Shown one piece after another: positions 10,253 through 22,437 of a DNA stretch of 64,000 nucleotides. The stretch is from Sesamum alatum. Taxonomy: Eukaryota > Streptophyta > Magnoliopsida > Lamiales > Pedaliaceae. A model generated the notes under the pieces. The model saw only the letters and a list, made by a program, of their open reading frames with translations. It made no database searches and was not told the DNA's origin. Where the stretch lies: positions 16,629,193 through 16,693,192 of the forward strand of contig JACGWO010000010.1 of the NCBI GenBank assembly GCA_034509735.1, given 5' to 3'. The translations under genes and the position numbers were made by a program. Numbering within the stretch: position 1 is the first letter of the stretch; every line of letters starts with the position of its first letter.

Positions 10253-11305
10253 CTGACCTGAATAGGTTTTCCAGAGAGGTCAGATTGGCAGCGAGGTTCG
10301 TTCATGAGCTCCCATGCAAATATGGTGGGATCGTCTTTGTAAGCTACCCCAGTTATTGTATTGACTCTGGTAAGCACGGCCTGCACCCCCATCAATTTTA
10401 CTACAAAATTAATTAAGGGACTTATTTGGGAAAATTAAAGTTAGAAGACCATTTGCATGATAATTTCAAACATCTTAGTCTTTTAATTAATTATTCATGT
10501 ATAGTTGTTACCTTGATGTGATTCTTGTAGTAGTCCTTGACAATAGGATTAGTGAAGAACTCATCCTCGTTGTTCAAGTACTGTCCCCTCTCCCTCGCCC
10601 ATTCAACATATTGCTTTTTTCCTCCAAACCCTTCCCAATTGTTAACCAAACTCAAAATTAGATAAATACCATGTTTTTTCGCTTCCGACACCACAAAATC
10701 CAAACCCTGAAGAACAATACAACCAAAAATCATTAAATATTACGTGCATCAACTTTTGAATACAATTATATCAATAGTTTTTACAACAATAGTACTATAG
10801 AATAATCACAATCATGCATGTATATATGATAAATTGTGCTGACCCATACATGGCCTAATGCGTGCAGCCTATGGCTAGGTTCATACCTTGAACATATCCT
10901 CATTATACGATCCAGGAGCCATCTGGAGAGCCCTATAGCCACCATCACTAAAAGCCCACGTCCTAGCAACATTCAACCCATACTTGGCAGCCTGGGCGAA
11001 CGTATCAGACACCTTAACCCTAGTCGAGGGGTCCGATGCCATGTACATTAGCCAGTAAGAATTGAAGCCATTGAAGTAGAACGGCCTCCCGTTGACGACA
11101 AACTGGCTGCGCCTTGTACCCACAAAACCACCACGGACCGCCCTCCCCTCGCTGCAAGCCACCAAAAGGGCTGCAAGAACCAAAGTCATACCCAAAATTT
11201 TTCCCCACATCTTGGACCAATTAATTAATTATATATATATATATATATCACCTATATTGTTGTTTCTGAGATGTTGTCTGAATTTGTGTGTGTAGGGGAT
11301 TTTCT

Positions 11306-11322
11306 CAGGTATATATATAAGG
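11306..11322 (-). promoter_or_regulatory. TATA box of the mannanase gene
   Basis: On the minus strand this reads cttatatatatacc, about 100 bp upstream of the ATG at 11210. That is a plausible core-promoter position with a short leader. An AT dinucleotide run (11230-11248) lies within the leader. Confidence 0.5.
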
Positions 11323-11809
11323 GAAGATTAATATATAGTCATCAAGAATGAGAAGTAATGATGGGGGTTATGGGTATGGTCCATATATTGATGAGGATGG
11401 GGTTATTGCTTTTGCTGACGGTTCAAAGTGCACAACAGATTTCTGCTGTGGTTCAAGATCATACTGATTATATGCATCATTTTGGAGATCATTGTTGTGA
11501 AGCAACCAAATAATCGATTATTTGATTACTTCACAAAATGAATTATTAGTCGGAAGTTGCTCGATTTAAATTTCAACAGCACTTTTTATTGTAATACATT
11601 TGAGGTTTTATATTTATTTTATATAATATTTTCATCTTTTGAAATTTGAATTTTACTCATATTCTATTCATTTTAAATTTTACTGTACCTTAATAAATTA
11701 TCTTATTTTTTTTTTTTTTTTGTAAACATTTAAGATATTTTCGAACAAATTAAGCGTGTTAAAATATTATTTGTCTATTTATCATTTAGTTAATTATATT
11801 ATTTATCTT
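11323..11809. other. upstream region of the mannanase gene, AT-rich, no other gene seen
   Basis: The 5' flank of the truncated gene contains no coding frame. The last part becomes AT-rich as it approaches the transposon at 11810. Confidence 0.4.
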
Positions 11810-13289
11810 CGGAAAAATATTCTTTTGGTATCGTTAAAAAAGGTTATTATCATTTTTTGTACCATAATTGTGTCGAGTATCGATTGTGGTACCATAAAAT
11901 ACGAAAATACGTCTTTTTTGTCCCAAATTAACGACAGAAGCCATGTGCCCGTGTATGACCGTTGTTAACCCCTGTTGGCTCACGTGAGACGCAATGTTTA
12001 ATGGTACCAAAATAGTAGGAAAAAATATTTTTTTGGTACCATTAAGAAGAAAAAAATATATATATTTGGCCAACTTAATTTGACCACAAACCATAAGAGT
12101 TTTTTTTTCTTTTCAAAAAAATAAAAATGTTAGGAAAATTTTATTTTAATATATATAATAAAATAGCTTTAAAATTAAAATTATTTGTATTTCAGATAAT
12201 TTTTAGGATCTTTTTACTATTTTTGAAAATTGAATTATTATATGGTCTGAAAATATTTTTAATATTAGAGCAAAAATTATAAGAAATAAAATGTATTTTT
12301 GCAATAAAAGTATTAAAATACTTTTAGACCAACTAATAATTCAATTTCAAATAATAATAAAAGATGCTCAAATTTATCTAAAAAAAAAGATAATTATTAT
12401 TTAAATTAATTAATTATTGATAATAAAATAAATTTATCTATAATTTATTTTTAAAATAAATTTATAATTAACATAGAAATAAAATTTATCTTATAATTTT
12501 ATTTTTTTTAAAAAATTATATCTCATAATTCGTTGTCAAATATTAAAATATTTTCGGACAAATAATAATTCAATTTCGAAAATAATAAAAAGATCCTAGA
12601 AATTATCTAAAATAAAATAATTATAATTGTAAATTTATTTTATGACATATATTAAAATAAAATTTCTCTAATATAATTTCTTAAAAGCTTATTATAATAT
12701 TTTTAGGCCAAATAATAATTTAATTTCAAAAAATAATAAAAAGTTGCTAGACTTTATCTCAAATATAAATAATAATAATAATTTATATTAATTCATTATT
12801 TATATAAGAATAAAATTTATCCAATATTTTTATTTTTGAAAATAACTTGTTTCGGTTATAGTTTGTGGTCAAAGTTATTAAAAAAATTTCAAAAATAGTA
12901 AAATAGATCCTAGATACTTGACATAGAAATAATTATAATTTTAAAGTTATTTTATTATATATATTAAAATAAAATTCCCCTTTTATTTTTGGAAAAAAGA
13001 AATATATTTTGTGGTCAAAGTTGGTCAAAATATTTTTTTTCCTCTTAATGCTACCTAAAAAGCATTTTTTTTCTTTTTTCTTGGTCCCATTAAACAAGGC
13101 CTAACGAGAGCCAACAGAAGTTAACGGCCGTTAACGGCCATGTGCACGGCACATGACCTCTGCCGTTAACTTGGGACCATAAAAGTGTGTTTTTATGCTT
13201 AATGGTACAAAAAACGACACTCGCTATAATTGTGGTACCAAAAACGATAAAAACTTTTTTTAACGATACAAAAAAAAAATATTTTGCCC
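11810..13289. mobile_element. non-autonomous element with long terminal inverted repeats (Mutator-type MITE)
   Basis: The first roughly 220 bp and the reverse complement of the last roughly 215 bp align in blocks: 'aaaatatt', 'gtatcgttaaaaaa', 'ggtaccataattgt', 'gttaac', 'ctgttggct', 'gtttaatgg'. The interior (about 12120-13000) is very AT-rich and repeats a motif around 'caaataataattcaatttc..aaataataaaaag'. There is no coding capacity. I could not find a convincing 9-bp target duplication, so the superfamily call is inference from TIR length and the G-rich terminus. Confidence 0.6.
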
Positions 13290-15000
13290 TTTAAAAATAT
13301 CAAACATTTTTCTTCTAGGTAGTTTGGATGAATTAGAGTTGAATCAAACATTTTTCTTCTTATTTGATAGAATCAATATCATAGTTTCCCTTTCAAATTA
13401 TATTTAGAATCTTTAGTTTCCCAGTTCACCTCTTAACGTCAACATTCTTAAACTTTAGCTTTGTTTCAAATTGGTCCTCTGAACATATTATAATTGCGGC
13501 GATTCCAACAACTCTTTCGTAGTCCTGAGGCATTTATTGGCATCGTTGTAGACCAGATCAAGAATCAGTTACTTAGCACCCGCCAGCCCCCCTCCTTGCA
13601 GGTCATTGCTACTAATAGGGTTTGGAAAATTGCGTGGGAACAGTGTGCCACACGGCCATGTTAGGGTAGGTAAGGTTTTGTCACGCCATACAGTGTGCAA
13701 CACGGTCGTGTTCTGTAGTACACGGCCGTGTTGTCGTCTTCTCACCTTATTGTACTTGTACCCCCTTTTGTTACAGTTATATGAAAATTTACATTTCCCC
13801 GCCCCCCCCCCCCCCCCAAAAAAAACATATTATAATTGAGGATAAAATGGTCAGTTTAGATCATTTTTCTCATTTTAGTTCCTTAAGTTTGTAAAATCAA
13901 ATTAGTCCTTTTTTCAAATGCTACTTCATTTTAAATTTAAATTTTACTGTGCCTAGTAAATTAAATTGTTCTTAAAGTATTTAAAAATCTCTTTCAACAA
14001 ATTAATTGCATAGATTATTGTCCTAATTATTTTTTTTAATTGGATATATTTGTTAATCTAAATTAGTTTAGAGGTATTAGAACTATTTAAATAGTTGTTT
14101 TTTAATAGAAATTTATTATTTTACAACTAATTTTGATTTATTATTAAAAACGATTACTTAAATAAGGATAAAGGTGTCTTTTCAAATGGGGATCAAACAC
14201 TTTTGAATTCATACTTTTATATAAACTAGGATGTATAGGCGATGCATGTGTAAAAATATATTTTTAGAGGTATATATATATATATTATAGCTAGCTATAA
14301 AAAATATTAAGTTCATAATAATATTTATGTGTCTGTCATTGAAACATTAGTATCTACAATTATATTTTTAAGCAAATTGATAATAAGTGTTTTAATTGAT
14401 AGGAAAACTATTTAATTCTATTATTCACAATTCACTTTCTAACTTTAATTAGTACTATTAATTTAAAAAATATATATTCTCCAAAATTGAAATTTTGCAC
14501 TTCGTATTAACTAATGATTATATTTAACTATTTTGTATCAAACCAATTAATTACTATGAATATAATAATAATAATATTTAAAAATTAAATATTAAAATAA
14601 AATTAATTAGTCAAAGCTCCTTGTTGTAGATTGTTTTGACAAGAAAATTCTGTTTAATAAAATTCATCAATTTTTTTATAGGTTAACTATGCCTATTTGC
14701 TAATTTTTTTTAATTTAATATTTTTGTTATATTATCTCTGTATATGTTATATTTTTTCTTTTACTATTTATTTTTTATTTATTAACATTGAATGATTTCA
14801 AATCAATTATTTATTAACTATTGTTAATAAAGATATAATTCGTTGGACAATAGTACCAATATTTGTATTGCAAGATCCTATATATAAAGCATGCTAATTA
14901 TATTTCATATCAACTTTTAAATATTGCCAAAGTCTTGTTTACACGCTTAATTAAATTCTAAATATTATTTGCACAAAATTTATTTTTCACCATTGTTTTG
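13290..15000. other. AT-rich spacer, no gene seen
   Basis: No credible coding region. Apart from the repeat at 13641-13735 it contains homopolymer runs (a C run then an A run at about 13801-13826) and low-complexity AT sequence. Confidence 0.4.
13641..13735 (+). repeat. repeated near-palindrome acacggccgtgt
   Basis: A unit of about 50 bp beginning 'acagtgtgc.acacgg' starts at about 13641 and 13691. Three copies of a CG-rich near-palindrome occur: cacacggccatgtt (13649), aacacggtcgtgtt (13699) and the perfect acacggccgtgt (13720-13731). This kind of module is seen in plant LTR-retroelement DNA. No flanking LTR could be defined. Confidence 0.6.
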
Positions 15001-15949
15001 GAACAGCCACGTAGTAACGATTTTTGTAACAAATTTGGAATGAAATGCATTTGCTAACATCATTTAGCTGGTGAATTGAATTTCTTAACTTTGTAACGGT
15101 GTAATAGTTACAAGGGTTGTTTCAAAAGGCTTATGTTCATAAAGCCATTACAAATTTACGGCGGATACAAGTTGGAACACCTATGGCAAGGCTTATGTTG
15201 AATTGTAACGGCCCTCTGCACTACGAAAACAAGCCGTTCCAAATTCTATCAAATGATCGTTACGAATGTGTAGTACTGCAAGACTAGTACAAAGAATATG
15301 CCAAATTAGTGGCCGTTGCACATTTTCAACGGATTTTGGACGGTCTTTTACGCTACGTAACGACCACGGGAAATATGAGAACATTCCTTGCAGTTATAAT
15401 GCAAAAGTCATTTAAAATTATAATACAATTTAGCAAATGCATTTCATTCCAAATTTGTATGACTGTTGTATGAAAGCAATCTATCGTTCCAAAGGTCGTT
15501 GCAATAATGACTGAGTCTAATGGTTCTACTTCAAAGGCTACTTTTTCACCCCAAAAGTTGGTCCTATTTAATATTAGTTAGTCTAAGGGCCATATCTAAA
15601 CGGCTATTATTATCCCCCAAAAGGCCATTCCAATAGTCGGTCTAAATAATTTTATATATATATATATGTGCGGGTGTTGCATGTTGTTTTCATTTCATTT
15701 TATTGCTTCGAGAATCAATTAACCGCACACACACTCTAAATTTCTCTTTGATTTTCGTACATATACTTGATCAGCTAGAATTGCGTCATTTTATACCATG
15801 ATCTCTTGAGTTGGTTGCCTAGGTAGCAACTTGAACCCTCTTTGTCAATTAAAATGCAGTTTAATCATTATAGTTTTCTTATTTTTATGTTTGAATGTTA
15901 AGTATTATTGGTGAAAATTAATAATTAATTTGTATGTGTATGCCACATA
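15001..15949. other. CACTA-like non-coding region with a 25-bp perfect inverted repeat
   Basis: Scattered copies of 'gtaacg/cgttac' and 'ccgttcc' motifs occur in both orientations, the style of CACTA subterminal repeats, just before a CACTA transposase relic. A perfect 25-bp inverted repeat (aaatttggaatgaaatgcat... at 15031-15055 and its complement at 15432-15456) spans 376 bp. No CACTA terminus was found. Confidence 0.45.
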
Positions 15950-17650
15950 GCATATGGAGGAGGGCTCCAGGTGTCATCCATCAGATGCAGAGGCTTGGAG
16001 GCATTTCAACCATACATATCCCCATTTTGAATTGGAGCACCGTAATGTTAGGCTGGGGCTGTGCACAAACGGGGTTGCACCGCAGAAGCAGTATGGTCAT
16101 ACATACTCATGTTGGCCAGTTATACTTACACCATGCAATCTCCCATCAGGGATGTGCATGAAGTCTGAGTATATGTTCCTCATGATGGTGGTCCCTGGCC
16201 CGTTTAATTCGGAGCGTCTGATTGATGAGTACTTGGAGCCGTTGATTAAGAAGATATTGTAATTGTGGCATGTGGGTATACGGACGCACGACAATGCCAC
16301 GAACCAAATATTGATGATGTGTGTAGCGTTAATGTTGACTGTGAATGACCTATTCGCTTATGAGGTGTCCAGTTTGTGTGGCTGACACATGGCCATTCCA
16401 TCTGCAGCACGGTAGGAAGGCGTGCTACTTTGACTGCCACAGACAGTTTCTTCCCGAGGACCATCTATACCACAAGACCAAAAAAGCCTTTACTAAAAAT
16501 TGAGTGGAAAGGACGGTTGTACGTCCGAGGCTGGCTGGAAAGATCTGCGATTGGGTAGCAGAGTTCAATCCTGCAGTTGAAGAATTGTTGACACTCCTAC
16601 CAGGCTACGATACCGACCACAATTGGACGAAGAAATGCATCTTCTTGGATCGTCCATACTAGGCAACGCATCTGATACGGTACAACCTTGATGTCATGCA
16701 CATTGAAAAGAATATGTTTGACAACATATTCAACATTTGATTGACATAATGGGGCAAAAGAAGGATAATCTGAATGCACGAAAGGACTTGAAAATCATAT
16801 GTAATCTACTGGGGCTTGAGGTGACCGAACGCTATGCCTAAAGCAGTGTATACCCTAACGAAGGAGCAAAAGAAGAAGATATGTGATTGGATTCGTTGTC
16901 TGAGGTTTCCTGATGGCTACGCATCTAACATTGTCCATTGCGTTGACATGATAAATTGAGTATGCATGACATGAAGAGTCACGACTGTCACGTGTTCATG
17001 TAGAAGTTGATCCTGATTGCCTTATGTGAGATACTTTTTGAGCATGTGTGGAGTGCATTAACGGAGGTGAGTCTGCTATTCCAGCTCCTATGCTCAACCA
17101 CGCTTGATGTCACCAAGCTACATGAGTTGGAAGACAGTGTAGCCGTCATCATGTGCAACCCAGAGAAAATATTTCCAGCTTTGTTCGACTCAATGGATCA
17201 CCTCATTGTTCACCTGTCATACGAGGCTCGTGTGGGAGGACAGTGCAATACAGGTAGATGTATCCATTTGAGAGGTTCCTCCATGATTTGAAAAAAAAGG
17301 TGAAGAACAATGTCGGCAAGTCAAAGACGAATTGTGGGGTGTGTGTCAAAAGCTCATCATATACAAATATGGACAATGACTTCTATGGGATACTCGAAGA
17401 GATAATTCAATTGGATTACCCACTTATTCTGAATTTGCTCGTCATTCTGTTCAAGTGTCATTGGGTCGATCTGGTAAAAGGCATCAAGGTACACCCTCGG
17501 TATCACCTCATTGATGTTAATTCCAAAAAGGTGTACCAAAAAGATGAACCATTCATACTGGCACAGCAAGCAGTACAAGTTTACTAAATAGAGCACCGAA
17601 GCATGAAAAGAGACAAAGCGGATTGGATGGTCGTTTACAAAACCAAGGTG
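15950..17650 (+). pseudogene. CACTA (En/Spm) transposase relic
   Basis: Fragments in all three forward frames follow the order of a plant Tnp2-type transposase. They read HPSDAEAWRHFN, VRLGLCTNG, YSCWPVILTPCNLPSG, then FDCHRQFLPEDH, NWTKKCIFLDRPY and LDVMHIEKNMFDNIF. Next come 'TKEQKKK.CDWIR..RFPDGYASN', MKSHDCHVFM, then EKIFPALFDSMDHLIVHLSYEAR. The final part matches the downstream domain of the same polypeptide (DFYGILEEIIQLDYPLI ... HPRYHLIDVNS ... DEPFILAQQAVQVY). At least ten stops or frameshifts are needed to read through. The protein would have cut and joined the TIR ends of CACTA elements. Confidence 0.88.
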
Positions 17651-17761
17651 CCTTTCTGGTTGTTAATGTTGTTGGTAAATTAAATCTTGAGGATGTTCCC
17701 AGGGTTGTTTATTTATTCGAGAATTAGTCAACGGGTGTTCCTCGACTAATGAAAAGGTAAG
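17650..17761 (+). repeat. left direct repeat flanking the Athila gag relic
   Basis: The sequence beginning gcctttctggttgttaatg is repeated at 19907-20017 with roughly 85% identity by eye. It begins directly after the CACTA relic. It is probably part of the 5' LTR of the gag-containing element. Confidence 0.65.
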
Positions 17762-17829
17762 AAAATGTGAAGTCATTAGGTCGTAGCCATGACCATAACT
17801 AATTTATCTATTATGAATGATTGTTATTA

Positions 17830-19330
17830 TTGCATGGATGATCAATAGTGGAATCAAGCAACAAACTGAAGACCGCACTGAGACTTCGGAAAAAAACCAA
17901 GCAACAAATTGAAGAGGCCTCTACCTTTTCTACCCCAAAAATTGAGACAGAGCTAGCACTGAATCTCGTTGGTTCTTCCAGCGAATTTGAATATGAGATC
18001 AAGGCTCAAAATCTAGAAAGAACTATTAAAGAGATGACTGAATCAACAACCTCTTTGCACCAAATACCTTACTTTATAGGTAAATTTTTGAAGTCAAATA
18101 TGGAATTATTCACTTCCTATTTTTTGTGGTCTTGCAGGTAAAGATCCACATAAACATCTCAAGTAATTGCACATGCTGTGTTCCGTCATGCGACCTCAGA
18201 GGATCATAGAGGAGAAAGTCAAGTTACGAGCTTTTTCATTCTCCTTAGCCGACATAGCAAAGGAGTGGCTTTACTTTTTGCCGTCGGGATTTATCACCAG
18301 TTGGAATGACCTCAAGAAACAATTTCTCGAGAAGTACTTTCCCACCGCTCGAGCCACAACCAGCCAAAAAACAATTAACAGGATACGTCAGATTCTCGGG
18401 GAGACTCTTTTTGAGTATTGGGGAAGGTTTAACCAATTAGTGGAGCGTTGCCCTCATCACCAAATTTCGTCGGACTTATTGATCTAATACTTCTATGAGG
18501 TGTTGTTGGGCATGGATAGGAACTTGATAGATGCATCAAACAGGCGTGCTTTATTCGATAAAACTCCTACCGAAACACGTAATCTCATAGCGATCATGGC
18601 ATCTAAGACCCAACAATTCAGTATTAGATACAATGACCCACTAAAAGAGGGTTAATGAGGTAAACATGGCTTTCCTTGATGATCGTTTAGACAAACTTAC
18701 CTCCCTTTTCGAGAGATTCGTTGTAGGAAATTCCCAACAAGTGAAGGCTTGTGGAATGTGCAATTCCACAGGGCATCCCATCGATTTGTGCCCTACATTT
18801 CAAGAAGAACCCACCGCGCATGTGAATGCCGTAGGAGGATTCTCCCAACCTCTGTAAAGGAGACATAACCCCTATTCCAACACGTACAATCTGTAATACA
18901 GGGATCACTCCAACCTTAGCTACGGTTTTCAACCTCAAACTTACCCACCACCTCCATCCAACTCCAAACAAGGTATGTCTCTCGAAGACACGATGAAAAC
19001 ACTTGTTGCTAATACTCAAAAATTTCAGCAAGAGACTTACACAAATATTTAAAATTTGGAGTCCCGAGTGAGTCAATTGGCGTCATCCGCTAGTCAATTG
19101 ATGTCCAAGGTAAGTTACCCTCTCAAACTGTTGCTAATCCTAAACAAAACGTTAGTGTTGTTGGCTTGCATAGTGGAAAAGAGTTGCAGCACATTAAGGA
19201 CGAAAATAGCACTAAGCGTGGGCATGCACAACAGGTTAAAGCATAGTAGAAATTCGAGATTCCCCAAAATCAAGACGACGAGCCCGACCTAACCAACGAA
19301 AAGCATCCCAATGTATTGGTGACCAAACCT
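17830..19330 (+). pseudogene. Athila-lineage gypsy gag relic
   Basis: The capsid region reads through several stops and frame changes: GKDPHKHLK, then KLRAFSFSLADIAKEWLYFL, WNDLKKQFLEKYFP, then GETLFEYWGRFNQLVERCPHHQI and LLGMDRNLIDASN. A zinc knuckle of CX2CX4HX4C form (CGMCNSTGHPIDLC) lies at about 18749-18790, followed by NAVGGF and MSLEDTMKTL, all in the order expected of Athila gag. Protease and pol are not seen. The product would have been the nucleocapsid/capsid of the virus-like particle. The element is surrounded by direct repeats at 17650 and 19907. Confidence 0.88.
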
Positions 19331-19906
19331 CCCTTCCCAGATTTATAAAGTCTTAAAAGGAGGAAGAGGATAAGAAAATCCTTGAAACTTTTGCAAAGTA
19401 GAGGTAAACATTTCCTTGCTTGACGCAATCGAATGAATACCTTTATTAGGAAATTAGTTAGTATAAATAGGTGTTGTAATTCAAGATATGAGGGATCTCT
19501 CATCTTTGACTCTCTGCATTTTTTTATGAAGTTCTTTCTTTCTTTTATGTGTTCTCTCATTAGCATGTTAGGCTAGTTCTTCTGTTTCCGATTAAAGATA
19601 TGGTGAATGCTTGATCCACATATGTTATGAGATCTAATTTGTGCTTTTTACTTTCATTCATTTGGGTATTTGTATTGTTCTCTGTGCTCTTGTCACAAAT
19701 AATCTGATATTTGAATGAGAATGTCAATTGACCATTGTCAAGAATATTTGTCAAGCCAATTGGACTTGCAAATCCGTAATCATTGTTAATCCAACAAGTA
19801 GTGGCAACACATCATAGTTCATTATATCATAGTAGTTGATTATGTTATGGGGAATGCACAATCTAGCTTAAATAAGTCCTCGTAGGAATTTGTTGGTTAG
19901 AATTGG
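19331..19906 (+). other. non-coding interval with a TATA-like box, probably LTR-derived
   Basis: No gene. A TATA-like gtataaatagg at about 19457 and a following T-rich stretch suggest LTR promoter sequence, but the LTR boundary cannot be fixed because the left copy is truncated. Confidence 0.35.
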
Positions 19907-20236
19907 GCCTTTCTGGTTCTTAATGTTGTTGGCAAATTAAATTTTGATAACGTTTCCAGAGTTGTTTACTAATTAGAGAATTAGTCAATGGATGTTCCTT
20001 GACTAACGAAAAGGTAAAGAAAGGTGCAATGTTGTCTTTAACTGTAAAGCTTTTTCTCATATTTATTCCTTTCTTTATTTTTATTTCTAGATTTAGGTTT
20101 AAAAAAACTCCCCCTCTCTTTTATTTTATTTTATTTGAAGGAATTATTTTAGATACAATATCTGTGGACTCGACCCAACTCACTACTATCACAAGTTTTA
20201 ATAGAAAATTATTTTTGGTGAATTCAACACCCATCA
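19907..20236 (+). mobile_element. 3' LTR remnant of the Athila-type relic
   Basis: The first 111 bp repeat the segment at 17650. The end has 'tctgtggactcgacccaac' and 'caacacccatca', resembling the terminal portion and CA end of Athila LTRs; compare 'gggattcgacctgg' and 'caaccgatca' in the intact LTRs at 54959 and 60843. Confidence 0.55.
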
Positions 20237-20453
20237 ATAAATTAGTATCGGCAAGATCAGGTCTGATAATAATATCAGGGTTTAAATCTTGAATCAAACG
20301 TATAATTATGCATAATATGTAATTCTATCATGCATAATCAAACGAGCCAAATGAATCCTATTAAAAATAAAAAATAAAAAACAAATCCCTTCTACGTCCA
20401 AGTAAACTCCAATAATAAGAAAAACCAAATCCCTTACTTCTTGCAAATGGGGA
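20237..20453. other. spacer, no gene seen
   Basis: Short AT-rich stretch between the Athila relic and the duplicated block. Confidence 0.4.
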
Positions 20454-20636
20454 TTGTATGAAAACGAGGTAGTTCAAAAAGAAAAGTATTTGTACGAGGA
20501 CAACATCCCACGAAACTGTATGTATTTTTATCAAGAGTACGTACAAAGAAAGAAATTAATTAAAGTGTATAACAATAAATTCTTTGTTGATGCAAAAAAT
20601 GGTTGCACAAGTTGGGATGCAGTGGTTAACAGTTAG
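20454..20636 (+). other. counterpart of the 60-codon ORF
   Basis: Same length and frame as 2543-2725 but opening with TTG in place of ATG. Stop codon and the C-terminal NGCTSWDA block are conserved. No function recognised. Confidence 0.2.
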
Positions 20637-21529
20637 GCTTTTCTAGGAGATAAGAAGCTACAACAATAAACAGTTAACTATAAATACAATTCACCCATCA
20701 TTTCCATTTTTCAATATTGTAAGAACTTATAATTTTGTGTCTAAATTCTGATAAGCTATTAAAGATTTTGAATGTCGAGATAAATATCTATATAATAGGA
20801 ATAATTATATTTATACCTTCCAGTATTTGATGTAGTTACACAATTATTCCAAAGTTTCATATAATTACACAAATTATTCTTGTCAGTCGAAAAAGTGATC
20901 GAAAGAGGTAATATAACTTACTTATCCCTCCGGTGAAAAAAAAAATTAAATTAATCAAAATCCTAATAAGCTATTAAATGTTTTGAATGTCTGAGAAATA
21001 TTATACTAAATAAATCTATATATAATAGGGATAATTATATTAACATCCCTTAACCTTTGGTATAGTTACATAAACCATTGCTCATTTTGCATAATTACAC
21101 AAACCACTTTTACTAGTTGAAAAAGTGAGGTAAAATGACTTATTTGTCCCTCCGATGAAAGCCAAGAAAACTAATTAATAAATTACAATTTCTTATATGT
21201 ATAATAAATAAAAAAAAATATTTTAAGTTATAATTTATTGATTTTAATAAATATTTGTTATAAATTAAAAACTAGAGGATATATAACCAATAATAAATAA
21301 ATACTATTTAAACATTTAAAAAATAAAAAACTATTTTGTTATACTTTATTAATTTTAATAAATCGTTATTATAATTTTAAAAGTTTGAGAATAAAAAAAT
21401 AAATAAATACTAATTTCAAAAATAGAAAACTTACTGAAAAATAAGATGGTTATGCTGATTGAACTTATTAATTAATATGAACATATTAATTTAAAATTTT
21501 GTAAAGATTAAAAGAAACTGTAAGGATTA

Positions 21530-22437
21530 AAAATTATGTTCGGACTCGTTTTCGGTCCATCTCTGAGATGGGCCGAAACAAGGCTTTATGTTTGGTTGTT
21601 AAAAAACACCATGACTTCGTATTTTTCTTTATTTTGTCCCATTTTCCCATGTTCGGCCTAAGACTGATATTGAACCCATCATTTTGTGATATAAATAAGT
21701 TGTGACTTTTTGACGATTATATATTAATATTTGAAATTATATATTAATATTTGACCAACTATATATATTAACATTTTACCAATTATATATTAATATTTGA
21801 AATTAATGATATAATTAATTTGTGATTTTTTGCCAAGGCGTGCAAGAATCGTAAAAAATGAAGCATAAATTATTTAAATTTTGACATACACACAAAACAA
21901 ATGATAGAAATATAAAATAAAAAAAATAGATTATGTTCCCAAGTAATTATATGGAATTGCCGAATTGCATGAAAAAGTATGATATGAAAACCGTTACAGA
22001 GAAGCATTAAATTTATTATTAAAATGATTTAAGTAACTTTATCAATCCCATTAAATTATTCATAAGATAATGACTACTGTGCATAATATTATTTAATCAA
22101 TATGTTATTATCATTCATGAACAAGTAAAAAAAATAGTATGATTTTCCATATAACTATTATTTAATAACATATTACAAACAAATAAATATTAATATATAC
22201 ATATATAAATTTTAAAAAGACAAATATCAAAAAGACATGATTTGACAATGAACGGTATTTTTTGTCTCCCAAATATCCAACACAATACATACAACACTTT
22301 CTTTACACTATTTTAAACTATCTCCAAAAACAAACCCAAACATACACCATTTTCTAACATACACTTATTTATCTCTACTTTTCTCTCTTTATCTCCACAA
22401 ATGAAAGTGAACAACATAAAATCAAACATAAGGAAAT
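21530..22437. mobile_element. insertion specific to copy B, MITE-like
   Basis: Copy A reads straight through this site. The inserted sequence begins 'ttatgttcgg' (a second similar block, ttatgtttggttg, follows at about 21587) and ends 'tcaaacataa', so the ends form a short inverted repeat (ttatgttyg). The interior is AT-rich with repeated 'ttatatattaatatttga'. No coding capacity. The target duplication is ambiguous because of surrounding A/T runs; a hAT- or Harbinger-type MITE is possible. Confidence 0.6.

Larger units (their letters stand above)
9764..11210 (-). pseudogene. MAN: mannan endo-1,4-beta-mannosidase (GH5), 3'-truncated
   Basis: Four exons join in frame with GT...AG introns: 11210-10887, 10706-10512, 10380-10258 and 9966-9764 (last exon phase 2). 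They give about 281 residues against roughly 420 for a plant enzyme. Residues 1-24 form a signal peptide ([20 protein letters not shown]), so the product would be secreted to the wall to cut mannans. GH5 landmarks include [27 protein letters not shown] and WELMNEP, whose Glu is the acid/base. HLYPDQ ends exon 4. The exon(s) with the nucleophile Glu and the C-terminal part are missing; a MULE transposase fragment lies there instead. Intron 3 holds an AT/AG microsatellite and a repeat fragment. No stop or frameshift interrupts the four exons, so the break may be fairly recent. Confidence 0.9.

Noticed and set aside
9973..10416. 147-codon plus-strand frame over the mannanase gene
   Set aside because: It runs across a microsatellite and antisense to exon 3 of a gene with clear splice sites. 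It is a shadow.
15954..16262. 102-codon frame considered as a separate small gene
   Set aside because: Its sequence matches the N-terminal part of a Tnp2-type transposase and continues in other frames, so it is part of the CACTA relic.
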